Shown here piece by piece: positions 34,369 to 44,105 of a stretch of DNA of 64,000 nt. The notes under the pieces are model-generated. The model was not told the DNA's origin. It was given only the letters and a program-made list of their open reading frames with translations, and ran no database searches. Source of the DNA: Aplectana chamaeleonis (Eukaryota; Nematoda; Chromadorea; Rhabditida; Cosmocercidae). Within the stretch, counting starts at the first letter, position 1; every line of letters starts with the position of its first letter. The stretch is taken from the NCBI GenBank assembly GCA_029168955.1, contig JAPDOI010001210.1:1-64000 (forward strand), given 5' to 3'. The position numbers were made by a program, and so were the translations under genes.

Positions 34369-34722
34369 TTAGATCGTGGTTGCTGCAGTTTTGAAACCGA
34401 AATCTCGAAGAATACAAAAAGCGTAATACGCGGAGACGCATGAGCACAAACGGGCGATCAAGGTTATATTAGTTAATGTCGCAACATAAAAAAAAGATTT
34501 AATGCTTGAGATGGAAATTCCGTATAAAGCCAATTTTACTACATAGGCGGTGTATGCTATGGTTAAAATGTGGATAACATAAAAAACACGAATATGGAGA
34601 GCACCGGAAAACAAATCGGCAAGTCTAGTTGGAACTTTGACCGATACTGCAGTATGACTGAAGTGCGCCAAATCGGAGATATGTCGAACGCGGAGCCGAC
34701 GGGACACTGAAAGCCTGCACAC
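34369..34722 (-). CDS. Exon-like frame with membrane segments, unrecognised
   Basis: Minus strand, 117 open codons. From residue about 40 it is strongly hydrophobic: FYVIHILTIAYTAYVVKLAL, then ISSIKSFFYVATLTNITLI, then RLCSCVSAYYAFCILRDFGF. This looks like two or three transmembrane segments of a multi-pass protein. The first in-frame codon is GTG, so if real it is an internal or 3' exon; a cacttcag acceptor-like site lies at about residue 23. No family could be assigned, and a chance AT-rich hydrophobic frame is possible. Confidence 0.3.
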   Translation of the reverse strand: MCRLSVSRRLRVRHISDLAHFSHTAVSVKVPTRLADLFSGALHIRVFYVIHILTIAYTAYVVKLALYGISISSIKSFFYVATLTNITLIARLCSCVSAYYAFCILRDFGFKTAATTI

Positions 34723-34965
34723 TCATCGCGGTGCCGACGCTATTTTACCGAGGAGCCGTGTTGTCAACGCTACCTCTTTATCGGACTGCGGAGCCGACAT
34801 AAGGCAATCGCGGGGCGACTGCGTCACACACCACTTTTCCACGATCGCGGAGCCGCCAATCAACTGCCGATACCCAATCGCGATACCAGCGAGAATCTCA
34901 GGGCTATCGCGAAACCAGCGGTACCGATTTTCTCAGAGACTTCGCCGGGTTTCCACAGGTTTAAT
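34680..34965. repeat. tcgcggagccga-type repeats
   Basis: The word gcggagccga and near variants (gcggtgccgac, gaggagccgtg, gcggggcgac) recur about every 35-45 bp. It leads directly into the Penelope-like remnant. Confidence 0.45.
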
Positions 34966-35443
34966 TGCCATGACGGGGAAGATTTTGAGGTGAGAAAGCA
35001 GATACTAGCGCGGGATCCCAAAACAAGTGCGCGAAAAGCGCTCGAGGCGTTCTGGATACAATTTTTACTTCGCCAACGGCGCAAAATTCTCACCGAAGTG
35101 TGGAACTCTTTCTTTCCAGAGTTTCCCATCTTTAGGGTCCTATATCGTGATATCTTTGTAACAGGTTAGGTTACATTCATACTCCCAAGTCCGTTCAAAG
35201 CTTCATCCGCTTACCTCTGGAAAAAAACGGTGTGTGAATGTAACACACCGCTCTTCATTTCTTTTATACCCTACACTTCATCAATTGGGTATCATCGATT
35301 TTGCTATCCGTGAGAATCTTGTGCCGTTGGCTATTTATAATCGTCTTTTCTGGATCAATGCGAAGGACCCCAAGGCCAACCGGAAGGATGAGGGTACAAA
35401 TATAACGCGGGAGCTACAGCCCTACATCAGATTAACCTTCTGA
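34966..35443 (+). pseudogene. C-terminus of a Penelope-like element protein
   Basis: The reading frame gives EDFEVRKQILARDPKTSARK and ALEAFWI. It is then interrupted at 35058 and resumes at 35356 as NAKDPKANRKDEGTNITREL, ending ...PYIRLTF and stop. The order LEAFWI-NAK-NRKxE-ITxELxPY is what I know from the extreme C-terminus of Penelope-like elements of strongylid nematodes, downstream of the GIY-YIG endonuclease. The RT and the catalytic GIY-YIG residues are not present. The interruption is a discrete insertion (see next entry) and the flanking halves are in frame with each other. Confidence 0.6.
35058..35347. mobile_element. 290-bp insertion with 8-bp target duplication
   Basis: The octamer TTCTGGAT occurs at 35050-35057 and 35348-35355, exactly where the Penelope-like frame is split. 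Removing the insert plus one octamer restores a continuous frame across the site. The insert has no obvious terminal inverted repeats and contains an internal ggtgtgtgaatgtaacacacc hairpin. The 8-bp length suits hAT-type or retro-type insertion; class unknown. Confidence 0.65.
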
Positions 35444-36279
35444 TTTGGGATAATGTCTTCTGATAAGTATACCAATGAAGCCATACTACCTTCGACCTGC
35501 TACAGTCGAACTGTCAACTATTATTCAGATTTAAATGTGCCTTGAAGAACGTACATTGACCCTGGAGTATAAACGAAATATGCAGACAACAGAGTATGCG
35601 CTAACATCCATACCAGCTGGTCATGGTGCTTTGTTTTGAGGAGAGTTACACGGGACAGATGCGGTGCTTCGGGTCACGGTGTGCATCCGACTGATCGGAT
35701 ATACATAATAATAGTAGTTATGATAGTGCTTGACTTGCCGGCGAAGAGATCATACAGTAATTTATATAAACTATGGAAAGAGTAGTTTGTCATTAAGTTG
35801 AGTACACCTATATAATACGGGAACTGAAGTTCCAAGCAAGCAAATCGGAATTAGTAATGAAAAGCGAAGTAATCATTCCTAATCACGAGGCAAGAGCTCC
35901 TTTTCTTAGCAGAAGCCTATTTTAGCAATCGCCAGTAAGGTTGTAGACCTCACTGCACATAGCACAAAGAGCAGTGTTCTTATTATGAGAATTCAGAAGT
36001 TACATCTACACTGGCCTTTCACCTGAATCAGCGCTTGACGGAGAAAACTGACTAAAACCTTGAGGGTTTAGAGTGCATTACTTGGTCTAAGTGGTTCTTT
36101 CTATATTCAACCCCGACTTTGAACCCGAAAGTTGCTTGTACATATTTTTGGTTTCGTCAATTTCCATTTCCTGACTGTCCGGCTCATGTAATCCTTAGCA
36201 TAATCCTCGTCACCACGAGACGACTATCCTGAACTGAGTTTACCTGAACTCCTCTCTAGAATTCAGAGAAACGCTGCAT
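35444..36279. other. No supported gene
   Basis: No open frame with recognisable content, no tRNA-like fold and no clear repeat. Confidence 0.45.
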
Positions 36280-38172
36280 AAATAAATTGACTTACTTTGA
36301 CTTAATCGGTTGGCTTTCGCCTGACGCGGTCATTCCGCATCTTAACCGAGGTACGCCGTCCCAGCAGTCAGCCGTGTCCATTTTTCACGGTCTTCAGCCA
36401 CAATTTGAACACATTCCATCCAGCTGTCACTATTCCATTTCCTGCGAAACGAAACATCGCGCCTGAACTGTCTTTCGATGCCGAGTGACTTTAAATCCTC
36501 TTTAACCACATCCGTCCAGAACTTTCGCCTACGCCCAGGTGGCCGTTTCCAGACAGGATTTGGAAGCATTTTTAAAGCGTGTTGTACGAGATGATCCGGC
36601 GTTCTTCTTAGTATATGCCCGAGCAGTCGAAGTCGACTTTCCATTGCTGCTTGAGATGGCGTTAGGAGATGCTGGCACCTCCCTCGTGTCAAGCGTTGAT
36701 GTACTGCGTCGATTTCCTTGTAAAGGTCTTCGTTATGGCATACAAGCGGCCAGAAATATCCAAGCAAACGCCTAAAAAGCTTCCTCTCCGTGCAATCCAA
36801 CTTTTCCATCTGCGTTTTCGGTGCTGCCCACGTCTCCGATCCGTACATCATGATAGGGCGAATAGCGGATAGGTAGACGCGCAACTTGACTTCCTTCGCG
36901 ATGGTGGTAGACCACAAACACTTGGTTAGAGAATTGAATGCAGACGTAGCTTTCGCACATCGTTGTCGAATATCCGCTGCATAACTACCATCGTTCTTCA
37001 GCAAACAGCCCAAATAACAGAAATCGTCCACCAGTTCGATACGTTGTCCGTCGACACAAACTCCAGTTGAAGGCCTCTGAGAGACCCACATCTGCTTGCA
37101 TTTGTCGGGACGAAGACGAAGTCCATAGGCTGCGGCATACTTCGAAACGAGGTTCACAATCCTTTGCAGTTTTGCGTTGTTTTCAGCGAATAACACAATG
37201 TCGTCGGCGTACTCCAGGTCGACAAAGGAGCGTCCTGATGGTGTTAGGATCACATCCGCAGGAAACTGTTCTGCAACTCTACGCATGATGTCATCAACGG
37301 CGAAGTTGAAAAGAAAAGGTCCTGCAACGGCTCCTTGCCTTACTCCTGTTTTCACCTCGAAAGCTGACGTAAATCCGACAGGTGTACGAACTGCTGCTGT
37401 TGTTCCTTTGTTCATGTCCTCGATTAACCGAACATACTTTTCCGGGACTCCATCTGCTCGCAGAGCATTGGGCAATCGATCACGATGAGGAGAGTCGAAC
37501 GCGGCTTCAAAGTCCAAAAGCAAGCTGTAATGGCTTCGAAAACCGCTGCCACGATTCAATTACTCTTCTCACGACGAACACTTGGTCGATGGTCGATCTT
37601 CCAGGTCGAAAACCGGCTTGCTCATCTCTGGTCGTTCCTTCACGATGTTTGATAAGTCGCTCGAGAATGATACGTTCTAAAACCTTGTACATGACACGAA
37701 GTAGAGAGATTCCTCTGTAGTTCTTAGGATCCGTAACGGATAGCTTCTTGTGAAGAGGTACGATGATCGCATGTCTCCACGAATCAGGTATCCTTTCGCT
37801 CATCCATATGGCACGGATGGTGTTGGTCATTTCCACGAATCCCAGACGGAGGAAGAGCTTTCAGCATTTCAGCAGTGATGTTGTCGTCTCCACCTGCCTT
37901 TCCATTCTTCATTTTCCGGACACAATCCAAAACTTCAGACTCAGTCGGCGGTTCCTCACTGACATCGTAATGTGCTCTCTGAACATGCGGAGCTCAGGTA
38001 CTGATGGCGCTGGACGATTCAGTAGTGAACTGAAGTAATCCTTCCATATTGGCAGCGTCGCATCACCAACTGCAACTCCATTGGTAGTGTTCAAGACAGG
38101 AGAACATCTCTTCATCTTCCCGCTATACTGTCGCAGCAACGTGTAGGCTTTCCTCGGATTCTTCTCCTCCCA
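36280..38172 (-). pseudogene. RTE-like non-LTR retrotransposon, 5'-truncated
   Basis: Reading on the minus strand from 38172: EEKNPRKAYTLLRQYSGKMK, then KMKNGKAGGDDNITAEMLK, HAIIVPLHKK, NYRGISLLRVMYKVLERI and DEQAGFRPGRSTIDQ. These are the RT fingers. The frame 36342-37559 then carries LDFEAAFDS (motif A), GVRQGAVAGPFLFNF (motif B) and EYADD (motif C, residues 117-120), followed by MMYGSETWA and LGHILRRTPDH typical of RTE C-termini. Frameshifts lie at about 37975, 37838 and 37540, so it is dead. The endonuclease domain is missing. After the TAA the 3' tail ends in aagtcaaagtaagtcaa, matching the short-repeat tails of RTE elements. Confidence 0.85.
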
Positions 38173-38529
38173 TAAATAAATAAATACTATAATACGTAGA
38201 CTAACAAACGGATCATCCTGTGTTCCCCGTAATTCGAGCTATAAATCATCTGAAGTTCATAAGCGGCCGCAAGGACCTTCTTCCAGCGAGCTGGTTTGAG
38301 TTAATGGACTAGTCCACCTGCGCTACAGTTTGCGGAGAGCTACTAATACCGGATAATTCCTGTTTCCATGCTCAATATTTGGAAGCGGCATGAATAATGA
38401 CTCCCGGCTACTCAGGAACAGAGAATCTAGAACCTATTATGGTCATGCCCTATCTGAAATCTCAGCATTTTTTTAATCATTCATTCTAAATTATGGGTAG
38501 TCGTAGGAGTCATTTGTAGATTTGCTCCA

Positions 38530-38690
38530 TTATACTCACAAGGGAAGTGTTCATGGCAGTAAACACAAATGCAAAAACGACTCGTATCGTTAGTATCTCT
38601 TGGGTCAACATAGGGAAACTGCGCAGTATCCCGCCCCGATCTGCAAGTTCCAAGAAATTACGAGCCTGAAACGGTCGTTTCTTGTTTTCT
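38530..38690. repeat. Repeat D fragment, copy 2
   Basis: Matches 23545-23690: aaaacgactcgtatcgttag, then agtatctctt, gcgcagtatcccgccccgat and ctgcaagttc. Confidence 0.5.
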
Positions 38691-38749
38691 TTGTACCTTT
38701 TAAAACGAGCACTAACCTTTCCAAAAACTGGAAGCAGACCTCATAATCT

Positions 38750-39120
38750 ACTCAGACAACAGGTGCGGAGTGACCGCTGGCAATCGAGGCCTCTCAGGGC
38801 GGTACGCCGGCAAGTTGCGGGCTGATCGCTTCTCATCGTGGCCTCGGCGGGCGGATCGCTGGCTATCAAAGCCTTTGCGGGCGGATCGCTGCGTTTTGGC
38901 GGGCGGATAGCGGCGCCTGGGAAACTTGATCACGCTATCGGGCGGATCGCCGGCAAGCTCTAAAGCGGCGATCCGTCCGCAACCTGCCAGCGATCCGAAC
39001 GCAAGGGCTTTGATAACCAGCGATCCGCCTGCTGAGCTATGAGATGCAGCAATCCGCCCGCGACCTGCCAGCGATCCGCCCGCCAGGACTTTGATAGCCA
39101 GCGATCCGCCCGCTCAAATT
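38750..39120. mobile_element. Foldback element built of gcgggcggatcgctgg units
   Basis: The left half has several gcgggcggatcgctgg units and the right half has them inverted (ccagcgatccgcccgc), giving a 370-bp imperfect hairpin. The left end ctactcagacaacaggtgcgg is the inverse of the right end of the related array at 44085-44105. Confidence 0.6.
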
Positions 39121-39662
39121 TTACACGGTGAAACTGGTCAATCAATGATGAGTGGATTGCAGTTCATTTATTGAGAAGCCCCATCCGCCATCTCTACTTT
39201 ATTGTCATTGTTGTTTCACTTCTATATGTCGCTTTTTTCTTGATGTTGAGTGATCTTATAATGCTTACCTTGTATTTAGCTCATTAGAGTCCGTGTTCTT
39301 TAATTTTCCCAGTTTATCGCAAGTATCCTAATTCTGGGAAGCGGTTGTCTCTGAAAAAAACATATGGTGTATGCTAGAAATGGAGAGAAAAGCGCTTCGC
39401 TCAAAAGATGGCGGAATAACATCTACGCCGCGGCTATTTAGAGATATGATAGGAACCATACAATATCGTTAAATTCTTGACACAGATGGTGCTAAGCGCG
39501 TGAATGGAAGAGTCGCCCAGTTTTCCCCGCCTCTCCTGCGCTTGGAATAATTTACGATCATCCACTGACGGCTCACTTGGCCTGTTTTCAGTTCGTCGCT
39601 TTGAAATTATTCGAAAAATTATTCGAATATATTCTAGTCGATTTAATTCGAAACTCTTCAAA

Positions 39663-39795
39663 ATTCGGACCTCGAAAAAAGAGGGTCATTCGAATATATT
39701 CAAAAATCGGACCTCAAAAAAAAGAGGCCATTCGAATATATTCAAAAATCGGACGTTAAAAAAGGGAGTCATTCGAGTCTATTCGATATTCGGTC
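39663..39795 (+). repeat. 42-bp minisatellite, about 3 units
   Basis: Three tandem units of about 42 bp, each reading cggacctcaaaaaaagaggc then attcgaatatattcaaaaat with substitutions. Confidence 0.7.
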
Positions 39796-39959
39796 TTTTC
39801 TTTCAGGGCACAACATAGTAAACTGGTGTCAACCTTGTTTTTGGAGGAAATGAGCCTCCTTCGAGGGAAGTAGATACCAGGCCGTCCAATAATTCCTGTT
39901 CGAAAATTTTCAAAATTCAATAATTTTCCTTAGAAGTGTTGTAATATCAGGCAAGTGTA

Positions 39960-39988
39960 AGAACCTTCTAGAAGGTTCTCCAAAGTTC
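39960..39988 (+). promoter_or_regulatory. Heat-shock-element-like pentamer array
   Basis: Six exactly 5-bp-phased triplets alternate as GAA (39961), TTC (39966), GAA (39971), TTC (39976), CAA (39981, one mismatch) and TTC (39986). The first 20 bp form a perfect palindrome. This matches the consensus of alternating nGAAn and nTTCn units bound by heat shock factor. It sits 12 bp upstream of the TATA box. A palindromic transposase- or host-factor site is the alternative reading. Confidence 0.55.
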
Positions 39989-39999
39989 TACGCTGGGGG

Positions 40000-40006
40000 T
40001 ATATAA
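40000..40006 (+). promoter_or_regulatory. TATA box of the mariner transposase
   Basis: TATATAA lies 38 bp upstream of the transposase ATG (40045) and downstream of the pentamer array. Confidence 0.6.
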
Positions 40007-40044
40007 GGCGCAGTCGCGGCGTCCAGCTACCAGTACAAGCTAAA

Positions 40045-41017
40045 ATGGACCAAGGTCGAATTCGTACGTTCGTGTACTACGAGTGGCTGCTGGGCAACGA
40101 CACGGGCACCGCGGTCGCCAACATCTGGAGAGCGTGCAAGGAGGATGCAGTGTCCCAACGCACAGTCAGCCGCTGGTTCAATCGTTTCGAGAGCGGCGAC
40201 ACGAGCCTCGAGGACAGGGAGCACAGCGGGAGGCCTTCTACGGTGGATGATGACGAAGGCCGTCGCTGTATCAAGAAGAAGCCGGAAGCCACCACCCGTG
40301 AACTGGCGACGACGCTCGGCTGCAGCGAGTCCACCATCCACAATCGACTCAACTTACTCGGCTACCACAAAGTTCTGGCCCGTTGGATCCCCCACCGTCT
40401 GACGGACGCCAACAAGCAGAGCCGCGTGGCCTTCTGCCAGTCCCTCCTCCTTCGTCCGCATCGCAAGGAGTTTCTCCAGGTCCTGGCCATTGGGGATTAG
40501 AGCTGGGTCCTTTACGACAACGTCGTCCGCCATGCCGTCTGGATCCCGCTCGGAGAAGAGCCGCCGACGACGCCGAAAGCCGACCTGCACCCACCGAAGA
40601 TCATGCTCTGCTGCTGGTGGGACACTAAGGGCATGCTGTACCTCGAGCCGCTCCCGCAAGGCCAGGACGGTCACCGCCTCTATCTACACCGTACAGCTTG
40701 AGAAACTAGCCGCATCCATCCGAGAAAAGCGTCCCCGACGGGCCTCGGTCCACCTGCTCCACGACAACGCGCGCCAACACGTGGCGAAGGAGACCCAGCA
40801 GAAGTTGGCGACGCTCGGCTGGGAGACCGTTGCCCATCCGCCGTATTCCCCGGACCTCGCCACCTCCGACTACCGCTTGTTCCGCCTGCTGAAGCACTAT
40901 TTTGCCGGAAGAAAGTTCACCAACTACGACAACCTCAAATCCGACATCGCGGACTTCTTCGAGTCGCAGCCCCCGGAGTTCTGGGCAAAGGGCATCGGCG
41001 GCCTGCCTTATCGATGA
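40045..41017 (+). pseudogene. Mariner DD34D transposase, disabled
   Basis: The N-terminal part has a helix-turn-helix with TVSRWFNRFESGD and SLEDREHSGRPS (about residues 33-60). A second DNA-binding helix segment and the WIPHRLT linker (about 113-119) follow. The first catalytic Asp is in a GD-stop-SWVLYDN block: TAG at 40498 replaces the Glu of GDE. A frameshift at about 40660-40672 moves the rest to the next frame. The remaining catalytic residues are intact: HDNAR and PPYSPDLATSDY, with exactly 34 residues between the two Asp. Ignoring the two lesions the length is close to the usual 345 residues. One nonsense change and one indel imply fairly recent loss of function. The TIRs look intact, so it might still be mobilised in trans. 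Confidence 0.9.
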
Positions 41018-41272
41018 GCCACTGCTGTGGATAACTGTGGTGATTATATTGTTGATTAGACTTGTTTTTCAATAAAGTTGAAAAAAATTGAAAATGGTGA
41101 AATTTTCGGACAAGAATTATTGGACAACCTGGTATATGACGCATTTTTCCGGCGCAGGAGTCAGATGGCAGCGGCGTCCTCGGTTCAGTTACTAAAGTTT
41201 GCGGTGCTTGAACCCTATCTGGAGGTCCCTCTCACCCGGTGAAGGCCCCAATAGAGTTTGGGAGGAGTCGTC

Positions 41273-41370
41273 GCGCCGCCTGTCGGGGTGCCGGCCGCAT
41301 CGTGTGTCGCTGTGCCGGCGGCGTCGCGTGTCGGCGTGCAGGCGGTTTCCCGGTTTAGCGTGCAGGCTAG
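41273..41370 (+). repeat. 24-bp GC-rich minisatellite, about 4 units
   Basis: Four tandem units resemble gtcggcgtgccggcggcgtc plus four bases, in decreasing similarity rightward. A frame across them reads VGVPAAS repeats, but no flanking coding context supports translation. Confidence 0.6.
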
Positions 41371-41576
41371 CTGTGTGGGCGCAGTGTTGAATTCGAGTGA
41401 TGAGGTTCCCCATTTTGGATATGTGGACCGTGACTGCCCACATTTTTGAGGATTTCCTATGGGAGGATACGAAAGGTAAGAACCCGAAAGTCCGAGTTTC
41501 AAAGAAGTCGAATTACGACATTTGAAATGTACGGTCGGCATGGATCCTAAAGAGACGTTCTGTTCCCTAGTAAACG

Positions 41577-41640
41577 TTGGCGCAAGCTCGGTGCCATATG
41601 CTAATACATAGGTGCACCAAGTTTGTGCCAAGCTTCAGAC
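41577..41640. repeat. Short inverted repeat
   Basis: ttggcgcaagctcggtgc and its inverted relative gcaccaagtttgtgccaagc flank 25 bp. The same word, ttggcgcaaactcggtgc, starts both copies of the 984-bp duplication. Confidence 0.45.
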
Positions 41641-41852
41641 AGGAACGAATGGTAAATAGAATTTCGCTATGTTAGAGACCCACAATGCAGATTTTCTGGA
41701 ACTTAGGCAATGTAGGAGCCCTTACTAACTTTGTGAAAGTGCCGAGTGAGCCAAATTATCCGCTCTAGCACAATGTGATTTTACTTCATTTGCCAAAAGA
41801 TGACAATGCGACTAGCTGTAGCTAGCAACACGTTTTGGTGCAATTTAGGCAG

Positions 41853-41985
41853 TTGGCCGTATTCATGAAACAAACGGAGCCTCCCGGGAAGGTCCAGAGT
41901 TCGCCCAACGCATACACTGGCTGCTTATAGGAACCCTTCCGGGAGGCTCCCGCAGTTTCATTGATATGGCCACAGAACTTTTCAG
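41853..41985. mobile_element. Small inverted-repeat element
   Basis: ggccgtattcatgaaacaaa and ggagcctcccgggaagg at the left are inverted at the right (ccttccgggaggctcc, then tttcattgatatggc). The left end recurs at 46155-46200. Confidence 0.6.
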
Positions 41986-41999
41986 GGTGATTGTGAACT

Positions 42000-42598
42000 G
42001 GCGCCCTGAAAGGATGGTCGCGTGAATGATTCCACAATATCCAACCTGCGCCCCATATTGGAGCACAATCGAACCGCAAAGTACACTACTAACGCAGCTG
42101 ATGAGCTTCAAATCTCTACTAGCCTAATCGGAGTTAACTTTGGGTCCGCAGCTGCAAACAACCGTAGTTGCAGCGAGCAGCTCGGATATACTAGAGCTGG
42201 GTCTACGGGGTCACGGCACTATCATTTAGTTCTCAGCAAGCTTGTTTGTAAGCTGCGTGCTGCAACAGACCTTATCTGCAAGTGCGGAGCGCTATTTCAC
42301 TCCTGTTCGGACACTGCGGGGCGGGCTGGACGTAATTCTTTTGAGAGACTGGGGCATTGCATTCAATTTTTGAAGAGCTTGACCCACTGCCGTGTCTGGT
42401 GTTCGAAGAGGCGTGAACCAACGTCTAAGAAAAATTGTAAAGTTTTCAAACAGTGAAGGGTAGAATATGAGACACGGGACGGAGTAAACGAATTGATTCA
42501 TTATTACGTGGGTATAAGGCAGTAGATGAGCAGTACTGAGGTGTGCAGAAGTACGGCCGGCACCGGTTGCCCCCATACATTGCGTTCCTTATTGTGAC
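42000..42598. other. No supported gene
   Basis: A 144-codon open stretch (42022-42456, +) starts at GTG, is overlapped by minus-strand open frames and shows no domain; it is not accepted as a gene. Confidence 0.4.
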
Positions 42599-43582
42599 TT
42601 GGCGCAAACTCGGTGCACGCAAGTTATGTATAACATAGGCACATCTGCTTTGCTCCAAGAAACAATAAGGAAAGCAAAATATCAGAGCGATCTGTTGTCG
42701 ACAATACGCCGGTTGGGGTCTAGGGTGCAGCACAAACTTCAGGGCTTCAGTTTCTTGGGCAGTAAAAAGTTTTTGACCGGATTTTTTGGCCCAGGTTTTC
42801 CTCAACATGTTTAGGTAGTCAACTCTTTGGGTTGATCAACACTGCGTCATAGGCGCTTAAAGGCACAGTCCAAGCTCAGGGGCCAAATCTTAGATCTCCA
42901 CATAATTATGAAGTAGACCCACCCCGTATGACACCTGCCAAGTGAGAGCTCTCGATTCCACAGAATAAGCGAGATATAGGAGGAAGCCAATCTGGGGCGC
43001 CCACACCAGGAAGCCACTTTGGCACGCCCCTTTACGATCTTTCTAGCTGAGTAGTGACGAGATGAGTGATGATTTCCGATCAATAGCCCCGTTCTTCACT
43101 TCATTCTCAGCCTCTCTCTTTATTCAGGTCGGCTCGCATACGTCAGCTGCAAATGACGGAAGTTACACGCCTCGGACAACTCGTCCACCTTGATTCCGTA
43201 GCTCAAATTTCGAGGGGCCTTAACTCCGTTCCCAGGGGGTCTTGAACGATTCCAGAGACATCATTTGAATCAGCGCAAGACCCTCTTTAAGATAGACAGA
43301 GAATTAGAAAACCGATTTCGAGGTTGGACTGTGCCTTTAAGAGCATATTTTTGAACAACCTGTGCATTTCTCCTGTCTTCGCTTCTTTGATCTCCCGATA
43401 CCTGGTCTTCTCCCCTATTATTTCAAGTAATTCGTGAAGCTAAACATATTGAGGTTTTTCACTTTTCATATTGATCTAAAAATGACCGACACTTAGTTGC
43501 TAAAATCCCTTAACTCACCTGCCTGCAAGCATTGATATAAGTTTGCAAATGATTAAGCCGGTTCGTTGCATACGTGCGTCAC
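42599..43582 (+). repeat. 984-bp duplicated segment, copy A
   Basis: Nearly identical, in direct orientation, to 49215-50195. It starts ttggcgcaaactcggtgcac and ends catacgtgcgtcac. It contains a whole TTAA-1 MITE at the same relative position. Differences seen are scattered single bases and 1-3 bp indels. Confidence 0.88.
42861..43336 (+). mobile_element. TTAA-1 MITE, copy 1
   Basis: TTAA (42857-42860), AGGCACAGTCCAAGCTCAGG at the left, and inverted ggttggactgtgcct then TTAA (43337-43340) at the right. The interior has no coding capacity. Confidence 0.8.
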
Positions 43583-43783
43583 GCATCCATAGGTTGCAAA
43601 TGACGGAAGTTACAAGCCTCAGACAACTCGTCCACCATGCTTCCGCAGCTCAATTTTCGAGGGGCCACAACTCCGTTCTCAGGGGGCCTTGTACGAGTAG
43701 AGAGACATCATTGGAATCAGCGTGAGACCATTTTCAAGATAAGAAGGGAAACAGAAAATCGATTTTGAGGTTGGACTGTGCCT
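43583..43783 (+). mobile_element. TTAA-1 MITE, right-half fragment
   Basis: ttgcaaatgacggaagttac through ggttggactgtgcct, followed by TTGA; matches the right half of 42861-43336. Confidence 0.65.
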
Positions 43784-43852
43784 TTGAGAATTGGTCCCCG
43801 ACCCGAGGGATCAAAAGGAGAAGGGGTTCGAATTATGGGTACATCGCTGACA

Positions 43853-44105
43853 ACTGGCGGGTAGATCGCTGATAACTGGCGGGTGGATCGATGATAACTG
43901 CCGGGCGGATCGCTGGTTACTGGCGGGCGGATGGCTGGCTACTGGCGACCGGATCGCTGGCTACTGGCGGGTGGATCGCTGGCTACTGCCGGGCAGATCG
44001 CTGGCTACCGGCGGGCGGATGGCTGGCTACTGGCGGGCGGATAGCGGGGAGGATGTCGATCCTCCCGCCAAAAGCCAGCGATCCGCCCGCACCTGCTGTC
44101 TGAGT
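43853..44105 (+). repeat. 22-bp minisatellite, 9 units, with inverted end
   Basis: Nine tandem 22-bp units (43853-44050), consensus actggcgggcggatcgctgg plus two bases. They are followed by one inverted unit (ccagcgatccgcccgc) and the terminus cacctgctgtctgagtag. It is of the same family as the foldback element at 38750-39120. Confidence 0.75.

Larger units (their letters stand above)
39877..41132 (+). mobile_element. Mariner transposon, full length with TIRs and TA duplication
   Basis: A 1256-bp element is flanked by TA on both sides (39875-39876 and 41133-41134). The left end CCAGGCCGTCCAATAATTCC is matched by the inverted right end CCAGGTTGTCCAATAATTCT. Similarity extends about 35 bp into each terminal repeat, which is usual for mariner. 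The element is visibly much richer in G+C than its AT-rich flanks, which suggests a foreign origin. The protein resembles the cecropia/Hsmar1 group that includes the hookworm element bandit; that subfamily placement is a guess without alignment. Confidence 0.92.

Noticed and set aside
41258..41449. Frame reading VGVPAAS repeats
   Set aside because: It is the translation of a 24-bp minisatellite with no coding context.
42022..42456. 144-codon open frame
   Set aside because: GTG start, overlapping frames on the other strand, no domain.
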